A stretch of DNA of 64,000 bases, from positions 186,001-250,000 of the forward strand of contig JACJZN010000008.1 in NCBI GenBank assembly GCA_020635565.1, read 5' to 3'. Made by a program: the position numbers and the translations under genes. Positions 1-7,475 of this stretch are shown one piece after another; the first letter of the stretch is position 1; the number at the start of each line of letters is the position of its first letter. The stretch comes from Flavobacteriales bacterium (GTDB lineage: Bacteria > Bacteroidota > Bacteroidia > Flavobacteriales_D > Parvicellaceae). The notes beneath the pieces were generated by a model, which was not told the DNA's origin, made no database searches, and worked only from the letters and a program-made list of their open reading frames with translations.

Positions 1-1
1 G

Positions 2-1489
2 AAAAGATGGTTAGATAAGGTCATCGAAGCACTTTTGAATATTTCTCAATTTCATAGACCAGCTGTTTACCTTGCTAGTGTTACTGTAATTGCCTTAGGT
101 GTTTTTGGAATGACTCTCATGAAGACTTCCGGTAATATTGTTGATGATTTACCCAAGGGAGATGCGGTCGTTCAGGATCTAAAATATTTTGAAGAGAACT
201 TCAAAGGGGTAATGCCTTTTGAAGTACTTGTCCGAAGTCAGGATACACTTTATAAGAATGGTAATCTCCCAAATTGTAAGAATTTGGAGAAGATTGACAG
301 TATTCAGTCACTTTTATTGATGGAAGATAAATTGTCTAAGTCTATTTCTCTGGTAGATGCGATAAAATATATTTCTCAATCTTATAGTGGAGGTGATGAG
401 AGTGATTACAAACTGAAATCGTGTGACGGATTGGTGAATATGATGAGTTCGACCTATTTTAAAAATACTTTTGATCTCGAAGACAAAGGAAAGTCATCTG
501 AGTTTTTGTCAGGGTTTATGGATAGTACTCACAAAGAGACAAGGATAACGGTACAAGTGAAGGATATAGGTATTGACTCGATGGATGCATTAGTTAATAG
601 AGTGAAAATGAAAATCGAATCAGTTCTTCAGGCGGAGTCTATGGAACTTAAGCTAGCACTTGAAGGGAATGACTTGGAAGTAGGTTTGGACCAGTTCTTT
701 GGCAATCACCCATGGGCTTTATCAGCAATAGAGGATACGCTGATAGCCAGGGGGGAAGTAGATGAGTTTGATTTTTTGATGGACGAGGAGTTGATTAGAA
801 CATTTTACAGTAATCCTAATTTTCAGAAAACACTTTCAGAGATTGTCCAACACGAGCAACTAGATTATACGGTAACTGGTTCAGGAGTGATTTATACGAA
901 AGGAACAACTTATCTGGTTGGTAATTTATTCACTAGTTTGTTTGCCGCAGTAATTGTAATTGGAATATTAATGTCATTATTGTTCAGATCCTGGCGAATG
1001 GTGTTGATCTCCTTGATTCCGAACATTCTTCCACTAGTTTTTACAAGTGGTTTAATGGGGTATTTAGGGGTTCCGATCAAACCTTCTACCATTTTGGTTT
1101 TTAGTATTGCATTTGGAATCTCTGTTGACGATACGATACATTTTCTGGCCAAGTATAGACAGGAATTAAAACTTCAAAGCTGGAATATCAAGGGATCGGT
1201 ATTAAACGCAATAAAAGAAACGGGAGTTAGTATGGTGTATACCTCCATTATTTTATTCTTTGGATTCTCCATATTTATTGCATCTAATTTTGGGGGAACT
1301 CAGGCTTTAGGAATATTAGTTTCAGTTACTTTATTTGTTGCGATGTTGTCGAATTTGATCCTATTACCAACATTGCTACTAACGTTGGAAAAATGGGCTA
1401 CAACAAAAGCATTTAGAGATCCGTTATTAGCTGTAGTGGATGAAGAAGAAGATATCGAATTAGAGAAATTGGAAATTGTAGAAGAGTAA
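2..1489 (+). CDS. RND/MMPL-family transporter, C-terminal part (5' end outside window)
   Basis: The reading frame is open from base 2, so the true start lies left of the window; the internal TTG at 35 is not a convincing start. The visible part has one membrane helix (about bases 60-120), a periplasmic domain of about 260 residues, then five helices from about base 910 to 1390. That is the layout of the second half of an RND protein (TM7-TM12). The segment around 1105-1160 with SIAFGISVDDTIHFL is typical of the MMPL/HAE3-type RND families, where the acidic residues in this helix carry protons. Such proteins export lipids, hopanoids or hydrophobic compounds; the substrate cannot be told from sequence. 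The C-terminus is acidic and cytoplasmic. rmlA starts 41 bases downstream on the same strand. Confidence 0.85.
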   Translation, partial: KRWLDKVIEALLNISQFHRPAVYLASVTVIALGVFGMTLMKTSGNIVDDLPKGDAVVQDLKYFEENFKGVMPFEVLVRSQDTLYKNGNLPNCKNLEKIDSIQSLLLMEDKLSKSISLVDAIKYISQSYSGGDESDYKLKSCDGLVNMMSSTYFKNTFDLEDKGKSSEFLSGFMDSTHKETRITVQVKDIGIDSMDALVNRVKMKIESVLQAESMELKLALEGNDLEVGLDQFFGNHPWALSAIEDTLIARGEVDEFDFLMDEELIRTFYSNPNFQKTLSEIVQHEQLDYTVTGSGVIYTKGTTYLVGNLFTSLFAAVIVIGILMSLLFRSWRMVLISLIPNILPLVFTSGLMGYLGVPIKPSTILVFSIAFGISVDDTIHFLAKYRQELKLQSWNIKGSVLNAIKETGVSMVYTSIILFFGFSIFIASNFGGTQALGILVSVTLFVAMLSNLILLPTLLLTLEKWATTKAFRDPLLAVVDEEEDIELEKLEIVEE

Positions 1490-1530
1490 TTGGAAGAAAT
1501 TCCACTAATTTTGTCTGAAGACAACGAAAT

Positions 1531-2403
1531 ATGAAGGGAATAATTTTAGCAGGCGGTTCAGGAACGAGATTACATCCACTTACGTTGGCTGTGAGTAAAC
1601 AACTGATGCCTGTTTATAATAAACCGATGATCTACTATCCTCTGTCTACACTTATGATTGCAGGAATTAGAGAGATATTGATCATAACTACTCCGCATGA
1701 TCAGGAGGCTTTTATGAAATTGTTGGGTGATGGATCTCAATGGGGAGTGAGTTTTGAATATTGTGTTCAACACGAACCCAATGGTCTTGCTCAGGCATTT
1801 GTTTTAGGTGCTGATTTTATTGGGAAAGAGAAGGTAGCCTTGGTTTTAGGAGATAATATTTTCTTTGGTACAGGAATGGGGAAGATGTTAAGAGAGAGTC
1901 TCGATCCTGAAGGGGGGTTGGTATTTGCTTATCATGTTTCTGATCCGGAAAGATATGGAGTAGTTGATTTTGACAAGGAAATGAATGTGTTAAGTATTGA
2001 AGAAAAACCTCTTGAGCCAAAATCTAACTATGCTGTTCCTGGTTTATATTTCTACGATAATGATGTAGTAGAAATAGTAAAGAATTTAAAGCCTAGTGCT
2101 CGTGGAGAATACGAGATCACAGATGTAAACAAAACCTATTTGGAAAGGGGGAAATTGAAGGTGCAGATTCTTGAGAGGGGTACCGCGTGGCTAGACACGG
2201 GTACATTTCAAAGCCTGATGCAAGCGGGTAGCTATGTAGAAACGATAGAACAGCGTCAAGGTATGGGAGTCGGTTGTGTGGAGGCTGTGGCTTATGCTAG
2301 GGGATTTATTGATGCCAAGCAACTTGAAGAGTTGGCCCAACCCTTATTAAAAAGTGGATACGGAAATTATCTAATGAGTATACTAAAAGGAAGAAGTAAG
2401 TAA
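1531..2403 (+). CDS. rmlA: Glucose-1-phosphate thymidylyltransferase
   Basis: This enzyme makes dTDP-glucose from dTTP and glucose-1-phosphate, the first step to dTDP-L-rhamnose and other dTDP-deoxysugars. The 290-residue length is normal for RmlA. The N-terminus has the nucleotide-binding signature GGSGTRLHPLT (residues 8-18) and the PVYNKPMIYYPLS segment that follows it in RmlA; GDNIFFG and GEYEITDVN also match the family. It is cytoplasmic. The gene begins 41 bases after the transporter and ends 4 bases before the isoprenyl diphosphate synthase, so the three may be cotranscribed. rmlB, rmlC and rmlD are not in this window. Confidence 0.95.
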   Translation: MKGIILAGGSGTRLHPLTLAVSKQLMPVYNKPMIYYPLSTLMIAGIREILIITTPHDQEAFMKLLGDGSQWGVSFEYCVQHEPNGLAQAFVLGADFIGKEKVALVLGDNIFFGTGMGKMLRESLDPEGGLVFAYHVSDPERYGVVDFDKEMNVLSIEEKPLEPKSNYAVPGLYFYDNDVVEIVKNLKPSARGEYEITDVNKTYLERGKLKVQILERGTAWLDTGTFQSLMQAGSYVETIEQRQGMGVGCVEAVAYARGFIDAKQLEELAQPLLKSGYGNYLMSILKGRSK

Positions 2404-2407
2404 ACCT

Positions 2408-3382
2408 ATGCGTTCTATACAGGAATATCAAGAAATAATAGTCAGTGAATTGGAAAAATTCACTGACAGTATTAAGCAGACCGAACTATATGCTCCGGTA
2501 AAATATGTGCTTGGATTAGGAGGTAAAAGAATGCGTCCAGTTCTCACTTTGATGGGAACTGATATGTTTGGAGGAGATCTAAAACATAGTTATAGTTCCG
2601 CACTAGGGATAGAGGTATTTCATAATTTCACGTTACTTCATGATGATATTATGGACGATGCCCCACTTCGTAGAGGACAAAAAACAGTCCACGAGAAATG
2701 GAACATTAATTCTGCAATATTATCCGGTGATGTAATGTTTGTACAGGCGTTTACACTTGTTACTTCATGTAGAACAGAGTATTTACGGTCTGTAATAGAT
2801 ATTTTCAATGTTACTGCAATTGAAGTTTGTGAGGGGCAGCAACTCGATATGGAATTCGAAACAAGAGATGATGTAACACTTGCTGAATATTTGGAGATGA
2901 TAAAACTCAAGACCAGTGTTTTAGTAGGATGTGCTCTAGAGTTAGGCGCTGTATTGGCAGATGCTCCTAAAGAAGATGCTCGAAATTTATATGATTTTGG
3001 ATTGAATTTGGGAATGGCATTTCAGATCATGGATGATCTATTAGATGTCTTCGGTGATGCGAATTTATTTGGTAAACAAGTAGGAGGTGATATTATTACG
3101 AATAAGAAGACTTATTTGTTATTGAAAGCTCTTGAAGATGCTAATGAATCTCAGCAATTAGAGTTAAAAAGGTGGATGAGTAACAATTCTCATAATTCAG
3201 CAGAAAAGGTACAAGCTGTAACAGCAATCTTTGAAGATCTTCATGTGAAGGAGGCAGCAAGCCAATTAATGGATCAGTATTACGATAAAGCAATTAATGC
3301 ATTGAATCGAATCAATGTGCCTGTAGAGAAGAAGGAGTACTTTAAAGGATTTGCAGATCAACTAATGCAAAGAACTTATTGA
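2408..3382 (+). CDS. Isoprenyl (polyprenyl) diphosphate synthase, probably short chain
   Basis: This is a trans-isoprenyl diphosphate synthase that condenses isopentenyl diphosphate with allylic diphosphates. Both aspartate-rich Mg-binding motifs are intact: DDIMD at about residues 79-83 and DDLLD at about 209-213. GGKRMRP near residue 39 and LRRG after the first motif are also family hallmarks. The residue five positions before the first motif is Phe (HNFTLLHDD). In characterised enzymes an aromatic residue here limits chain length, so a farnesyl or geranylgeranyl product is more likely than a long quinone side chain; this is inference. The gene follows rmlA by 4 bases. Its last 7 bases overlap the end of the convergent epimerase gene. 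Confidence 0.9.
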   Translation: MRSIQEYQEIIVSELEKFTDSIKQTELYAPVKYVLGLGGKRMRPVLTLMGTDMFGGDLKHSYSSALGIEVFHNFTLLHDDIMDDAPLRRGQKTVHEKWNINSAILSGDVMFVQAFTLVTSCRTEYLRSVIDIFNVTAIEVCEGQQLDMEFETRDDVTLAEYLEMIKLKTSVLVGCALELGAVLADAPKEDARNLYDFGLNLGMAFQIMDDLLDVFGDANLFGKQVGGDIITNKKTYLLLKALEDANESQQLELKRWMSNNSHNSAEKVQAVTAIFEDLHVKEAASQLMDQYYDKAINALNRINVPVEKKEYFKGFADQLMQRTY

Positions 3383-4275
3383 TAAAGCTCTTTTAGAGTT
3401 GTTTCCAAGTAATTATACTTGAATTGGTATCCTGAATCAATTAATTTTTTGTTGTCAATTCGAGAACCTTCCAATAGGATTTCAGACATTTCTCCAAATA
3501 TGAATTTCATCATAAAAGCAGGGATCTTGGGGAGTATAATTTTCTTATTCAACGCAGTTGCCAGACTCACCATGAAATCTTTATTCTGAACATGTTGTGA
3601 AGCGACAGCATTAAAGATTCCTTTGAATGGTGATTCGATCAGAGCTTTTTCATAAATCCCTGTTAGATCATCAATGTGTATCCAAGGCATATATTGATTT
3701 CCAGATCCAATAGGAGATCCTAATCCTCTTTTTACAGAACTCTCCAACTTTCCTAGTGCACCTTCATTTTTAGCCAGTACTAAACCAGTTCTAATGATTG
3801 CTACATCACAAATATCCTCAAACTTCTTAGCTTGATTCTCCCATTGAACACAGCACTCCGCAACGAAATCACTCCCTCTTTGATCACTTTCGTTAAATAC
3901 CTTTTCACTTGTAATGGCTCCATAAAATCCTATCCCAGAAGCACTGATGAATTTTTGAAGAAGAATATTTTGTTCTGAAGCTTTTTCTAAGAGAAGTCTT
4001 GCAGTTTGGACACGACTTTTTACGATTTCTCTTTTTCGTTTCATTGTCCATGGCTTATCTGCAATGCCTGCTCCTGCCAGATGAACAATGTGGGTGATCC
4101 CATTTAAAGCTCCTTGCTCAAGATATTTACGTTTATAATCCCACTCAAATGTCTTAACACCTGCTTTAGAATTTTTGTGACGAGTTAAATGCACCACTTC
4201 TATATCCTTAGATAATAGTGATCTGGTAAGAGACATACCAACGAGTCCCGAGCCGCCTGTTATTAGAACTTTCAT
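3376..4275 (-). CDS. TIGR01777-family NAD(P)-dependent sugar epimerase-like protein (YfcH/SulA-like)
   Basis: This is a 299-residue extended short-chain dehydrogenase. The N-terminal Rossmann motif GGSGLVG (residues 7-13) binds NAD(P). The conserved HLAGAGIAD and SASGIGFYG segments are diagnostic of the TIGR01777 family, named YfcH in E. coli and SulA in cyanobacteria. The C-terminal region (about 245-299) corresponds to the DUF1731 extension. The substrate and true reaction of this family are not settled. It is cytoplasmic. The gene converges on the isoprenyl diphosphate synthase with a 7-base overlap and is divergent from the ABM-domain gene across 81 bases. Confidence 0.88.
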   Translation of the reverse strand: MKVLITGGSGLVGMSLTRSLLSKDIEVVHLTRHKNSKAGVKTFEWDYKRKYLEQGALNGITHIVHLAGAGIADKPWTMKRKREIVKSRVQTARLLLEKASEQNILLQKFISASGIGFYGAITSEKVFNESDQRGSDFVAECCVQWENQAKKFEDICDVAIIRTGLVLAKNEGALGKLESSVKRGLGSPIGSGNQYMPWIHIDDLTGIYEKALIESPFKGIFNAVASQHVQNKDFMVSLATALNKKIILPKIPAFMMKFIFGEMSEILLEGSRIDNKKLIDSGYQFKYNYLETTLKELYQ

Positions 4276-4356
4276 GAATACTTGCTTGCAATAGTAACAA
4301 ATTAAATGTAGGATTTGTTTACATTTGAGCTATAACTTTAACATTTCTACAACAAG

Positions 4357-4635
4357 ATGATTACAAGGTTGGTGAAGTTGACGATCTCAGAGGATAAAAT
4401 TCAGGAATTCGAAAGGATTTTTGTTTCAAATCAAGACAAGATTTCCAAATTTCCCGGATGTGTAAGTGTAAAGGTACTTCGTGATATAAACCAACCTAAT
4501 GTTTATTTTACATATAGTATCTGGAAGTCTGAGGAAGCGATCAATAACTATCGTAAAAGTGAACTTTTTGGTTCGATTTGGCCGAACGCCAAGAAAACAT
4601 TTTGTGAAAAACCGGAAGCTTGGAGTTTGGTTTAG
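4357..4635 (+). CDS. Antibiotic biosynthesis monooxygenase (ABM) domain protein
   Basis: A small 92-residue protein with the ferredoxin-like alpha/beta fold pattern of the ABM family: an N-terminal strand (TRLVKLTIS), a helix containing FERIF, then GCVSVKVLRD and the core YFTYSIWKSEEAINNYRKSE. Relatives include cofactor-free quinol monooxygenases such as YgiN and heme-degrading enzymes. The residues needed to separate these activities cannot be judged here, so the substrate is open. It is probably a cytoplasmic dimer. The DUF805 gene follows 24 bases later on the same strand. Confidence 0.8.
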   Translation: MITRLVKLTISEDKIQEFERIFVSNQDKISKFPGCVSVKVLRDINQPNVYFTYSIWKSEEAINNYRKSELFGSIWPNAKKTFCEKPEAWSLV

Positions 4636-4659
4636 TGTTGTTTTGAAAATTACTTGATT

Positions 4660-5088
4660 ATGAGTATGATAGACTATTTTAAATTCGTTGTTTTTGAGAA
4701 TTATGCAAACTTTAATGGGAGAGCCAGACGCTCAGAATTTTGGTATTTTGTTTTAGCTAGTTTTCTCCTTAGCATTGTCATTTCAATAATTGAAGGAGCG
4801 TTGGGTATGGGTAACTATTATGCGACCTCAAATTCCTTTTATTTTAGTGGTGGAATTTTATCTAATTTGTTGAATTTGGCCTTAATGATTCCTAGTCTGG
4901 CAGTTGGCGCAAGAAGACTGCATGATACAAATAAATCTGGTTGGCTTCAATTGTTGTGGATCATTCCAATAATTGGCTGGATTGTACTTCTAGTTTTCTT
5001 TGTTCAAGAAGGGGATGAAGGTACTAATCAATATGGTCAGGACCCTAAAAACCTTGGGTATTCAACAGAAGATCATTTACTTGATTAG
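4660..5088 (+). CDS. DUF805 membrane protein
   Basis: This is a predicted inner-membrane protein of about 142 residues. The N-terminal YFKFVVFENYANFNGRARR segment and the LHDTNKSGWLQLLW segment are signatures of DUF805. Three to four hydrophobic helices are visible: one after FWYFV, one at about residues 60-85, and one at IIPIIGWIVLLVFF near the C-terminus. The soluble tail contains NQYGQDP, also usual in the family. No biochemical role is established. A TTG at 4654 is in frame, but ATG at 4660 (or 4666) is the better start. It sits between the ABM gene and the DUF4389 gene. Confidence 0.85.
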   Translation: MSMIDYFKFVVFENYANFNGRARRSEFWYFVLASFLLSIVISIIEGALGMGNYYATSNSFYFSGGILSNLLNLALMIPSLAVGARRLHDTNKSGWLQLLWIIPIIGWIVLLVFFVQEGDEGTNQYGQDPKNLGYSTEDHLLD

Positions 5089-5155
5089 TCAGTAAGTTAT
5101 TTTTATTCAGTTAGTTAGTTTTTTTTGTTAAATTAGTCAAACTAAACAACTAACT

Positions 5156-5239
5156 ATGAATTTTAAAATTTCTTATCAGGAAAGTTACTCTCGAGGAGAG
5201 CTGCTTTTGCGAACTATGTTCGGATGTTTTATATCATGA
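5156..5239 (+). pseudogene. N-terminal fragment of the DUF4389 gene, frameshifted relative to 5224-5805
   Basis: An ATG at 5156 opens a short frame with SYSRGELLLRTMFGCF and stops at 5237-5239. This matches the start of the second repeat of the protein encoded just downstream (SRGTLLVRALFGPLL). The downstream part continues in another frame. Adding one T to the TTTT run at 5227-5230 would join the two into a single protein. It is therefore the expected true 5' end of the DUF4389 gene, separated by a one-base loss or a sequencing error. Confidence 0.65.
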
Positions 5240-5805
5240 TTCCTCATGGTATTTTGCTTATGTTTTTGGCTATTGGACTTATGTTCGTTCGGATGGTTAC
5301 TTTTTGGGCTATTTTGATTACAGGTAAATGGCCAAAAGGTTTATTTGATTATCAAGTGAAATTTCAGCGTTATGGGTTGCGATTGAATGCTCGATTGATG
5401 AACCTTGCGGATGGCTATCCTGCTTTCGGACTGAGCGGAACTGATCAGAATACCAATTTCGACATCAAATATCCAGAAGAAGTGAGCAGAGGTACATTGT
5501 TAGTTAGAGCGTTATTCGGACCGTTACTTACGTTTCCTCATCAATTTGTGTTGATGTTCAGAATGATAGGTGTGATGTTTATTAATGCTATAGCTTTTTG
5601 GGCGATTCTTATAACAGGAAAATATCCAAAAGGTATGTTTGATTTTGTTGTGGGTACGCTGAGATGGCAAACCAGAGTTGGAAATTATTTGAGTTATTAC
5701 ACAGATGGATATCCTCCTTTTACCTCAGAAGAGTTACCAGGAGAGTCTGGAGATGATGGATCAATGAAACAATCAAATCCTGACTTGTTAGATGATGAAT
5801 TATAG
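5224..5805 (+). CDS. DUF4389 protein with two tandem domains, 5' end frameshifted
   Basis: The protein is a tandem duplication of a membrane domain. The first copy has VTFWAILITGKWPKGLFDYQ and ends ADGYPAF; the second has IAFWAILITGKYPKGMFDF and ends TDGYPPF. Each copy has a long hydrophobic hairpin followed by an amphipathic segment, as in DUF4389 proteins, whose function is unknown. The second copy is complete from SRGTLLVRALFG. The matching first-copy start lies in another frame from 5156, so the ATG at 5224 is probably an artefact of a frameshift. The C-terminus is acidic. A bidirectional hairpin terminator follows at 5821. Confidence 0.75.
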   Translation: MFYIMIPHGILLMFLAIGLMFVRMVTFWAILITGKWPKGLFDYQVKFQRYGLRLNARLMNLADGYPAFGLSGTDQNTNFDIKYPEEVSRGTLLVRALFGPLLTFPHQFVLMFRMIGVMFINAIAFWAILITGKYPKGMFDFVVGTLRWQTRVGNYLSYYTDGYPPFTSEELPGESGDDGSMKQSNPDLLDDEL

Positions 5806-5820
5806 ATATTAAAATCAATA

Positions 5821-5853
5821 AAAAAGGCTTCTAATTTGGAAGCCTTTTTTTTT
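5821..5853. terminator. Bidirectional rho-independent terminator
   Basis: An 11-bp perfect stem (5821-5831 with 5839-5849; core AGGCTTC/GAAGCCT) closes a 7-base loop and is flanked by A and T runs. It can terminate the DUF4389 transcript on + and, because of the A run, the fatty acid hydroxylase transcript on -. Confidence 0.85.
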
Positions 5854-6601
5854 ATTTAAAGTTGATGTTTTTAATCGTTTTACTCATAGGGACATCTTTG
5901 TGGGTTTTATAGGTTCCTAGAATTTTATCACCTAGATTATTGGTGATTCCCCACCAATAATTTTCGTTTCTGTAATGGTGAAGTTGATGCGCTGTTTTGA
6001 GTCGATTGCTCCAGGGAAATATGTGCTTGTAACCTGGTACATGATGCGCAAGATGCATCCACTCGTAATGAAGATAGTAGATGATCACACTGAATAGAAA
6101 GACTGTTGCAATACTCAAATTGAAAGTAAGTAAAAGGGCAAGACCAAACATACTTGCGAATAAAATAATCACAGAAAGTATTGGGGCAAATACTAATGGA
6201 ATATAGTTCGGGTCCTCATGATGTCCATAATGAAGTTTATGCATGAACTTTCTGAATGGTTTTAATCTTTTGGCCCAACCATAGCCGACTTCCATTTTAT
6301 CTCCTTTGATTGATAGAACTTCCATTTCTCGTTCTTCGCCAAAAAGTTCAGTTTTGATATGATCTCCCACTTTAGTATTATCCATCCTATCTATCTCGAT
6401 AACGTTTCCAATTTGCGCATGTAAAATATATTTATGAGCAAACCATTCAAAAAATGGAGCAATGATTACAGGGGCAAAGATTACGTACCAGTGTTTTTCA
6501 AAAAATCCTTGAGAAATGGCAAAATAGCCGACAATGGCACCAATACCAATATAGGTCCATACAGATGGGTGTGAAAAATAAAGGGATGCTACTTTTTTCA
6601 T
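5852..6601 (-). CDS. Fatty acid hydroxylase/sterol desaturase superfamily membrane protein
   Basis: This is a membrane di-iron oxygenase. The histidine clusters are present: HKYILH (56-61), HKLHYGHH (121-128), a third set in HYEWMHLAHH (about 179-188) and HQLHH (about 206-210). Helices lie at about 14-31, 37-55 and 135-175. Family members hydroxylate or desaturate fatty acids, sterols or carotenoids; the substrate here is not known. Oddly, about 58 residues separate the first two His boxes. This insert (about 62-120) is polar and rich in charged strands (KVGDHIKTELFGEE) and looks like a small beta domain; the usual gap is far shorter. The gene ends within the shared terminator. Confidence 0.82.
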   Translation of the reverse strand: MKKVASLYFSHPSVWTYIGIGAIVGYFAISQGFFEKHWYVIFAPVIIAPFFEWFAHKYILHAQIGNVIEIDRMDNTKVGDHIKTELFGEEREMEVLSIKGDKMEVGYGWAKRLKPFRKFMHKLHYGHHEDPNYIPLVFAPILSVIILFASMFGLALLLTFNLSIATVFLFSVIIYYLHYEWMHLAHHVPGYKHIFPWSNRLKTAHQLHHYRNENYWWGITNNLGDKILGTYKTHKDVPMSKTIKNINFK

Positions 6602-6700
6602 AAAAATTTCAATTTAGTTAATGAACGGTGTAGCTAAAATTATGTCGAGAACAATAAAGCGTGTGTAGTATGCTTGTTTCAAATATACAAAAAAAATGGA

Positions 6701-7420
6701 CTATTTGAGATTGAAATGAATAAAGCCACAAATTATTCCAACCGATATGGCGAGGTTAAGTGATTCAGCATTAGAATTAATAGAAGGTATTCGAATACTT
6801 TTTTCGCAAAGACTCTCTAACTCTTCAGAAATCCCATGACTTTCAGAACCAAAAACGATGTGTTTGTTCATTAAAGATTCTGACGCTGTTAAGTCTGACC
6901 CTTTTAGCGATGTCGCGATACAAGGTAATACCGATTCTTTTACAAATTCCTTCAGATCGACATATACAACGTTAATCCTAAATAAAGAACCTTTGGTAGC
7001 CGAAACAACTTTAGGATTAAAACAATCTACCGAATGAGTAGAACAAACAATTTGCTTAATTCCAAACCAGTCAGCGGTACGAATGATTGTGCCCAGATTA
7101 CCTGGATCATTAATGTCCTCTAATAAGATGGATGGCTCAGAAAGATTTGCAGCAATATCCTCTGGTAATCTAACTAGAGCAAGTGCTTCTGAAGACGATT
7201 TGAATTGGGATATGCGATCCAATTGTTGTCTTGTAATCTTTTCGAACTGATCACATTGAATGAATTGATCATCGATACCAAATATTTTTTCTACAGAAAA
7301 ATCAGATTTTAAGAGCTCTTCAATATTTTTATCTCCCTCTACAATGAACAAACCATGCTCTTTACGTTCCTTTTTGCGTGACAAGGAATTAATCAGTTTT
7401 ATTTCATTGTTCGTAAGCAT
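6701..7420 (-). CDS. SpoU/TrmH-family RNA 2'-O-methyltransferase
   Basis: This SPOUT-class enzyme methylates ribose 2'-OH in rRNA or tRNA using SAM. The three SpoU motifs are clear: NDPGNLGTIIRTADWFG, VFGSESHGIS, and RIPSINSNAESLNLAISVG at the C-terminus, which forms the trefoil knot. The N-terminal part (FIVEGDKNIEELL) is the substrate-binding SpoU_sub_bind domain. I place the start at 7420 (MLTNNE), which matches how relatives begin. An in-frame ATG at 7438 would lie only about 5 bases after the expected transcription start from the -7 box at 7449-7456. The exact RNA target is unknown. It is divergent from tamL. Confidence 0.88.
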   Translation of the reverse strand: MLTNNEIKLINSLSRKKERKEHGLFIVEGDKNIEELLKSDFSVEKIFGIDDQFIQCDQFEKITRQQLDRISQFKSSSEALALVRLPEDIAANLSEPSILLEDINDPGNLGTIIRTADWFGIKQIVCSTHSVDCFNPKVVSATKGSLFRINVVYVDLKEFVKESVLPCIATSLKGSDLTASESLMNKHIVFGSESHGISEELESLCEKSIRIPSINSNAESLNLAISVGIICGFIHFNLK

Positions 7421-7438
7421 CGCTTCGTAAATCTTCAT

Positions 7439-7446
7439 TAGATTTG
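7439..7446 (+). promoter_or_regulatory. Candidate -7 element for tamL
   Basis: TAGATTTG is an exact match to the Bacteroidota -7 consensus TAnnTTTG. It would start transcription near 7452, about 24 bases before the TTG start of tamL. No good -33 TTTG is seen at the right distance. Confidence 0.5.
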
Positions 7447-7448
7447 CT

Positions 7449-7456
7449 CAAAATTA
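7449..7456 (-). promoter_or_regulatory. Candidate -7 element for the SpoU methyltransferase
   Basis: On the minus strand this reads TAATTTTG, an exact TAnnTTTG match. It is only 2 bases from the divergent tamL element, so the two promoters would physically overlap. It favours the methyltransferase start at 7420 over 7438. Confidence 0.5.
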
Positions 7457-7475
7457 AGTATTCCGAACGATTTAC

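Noticed and set aside
5089..5155. AGTTAGTT and AACTAACT stretches considered as a terminator or stem-loop
   Set aside because: The pairing is imperfect, AT-only, and lacks a following T run; more likely the leader of the DUF4389 gene.
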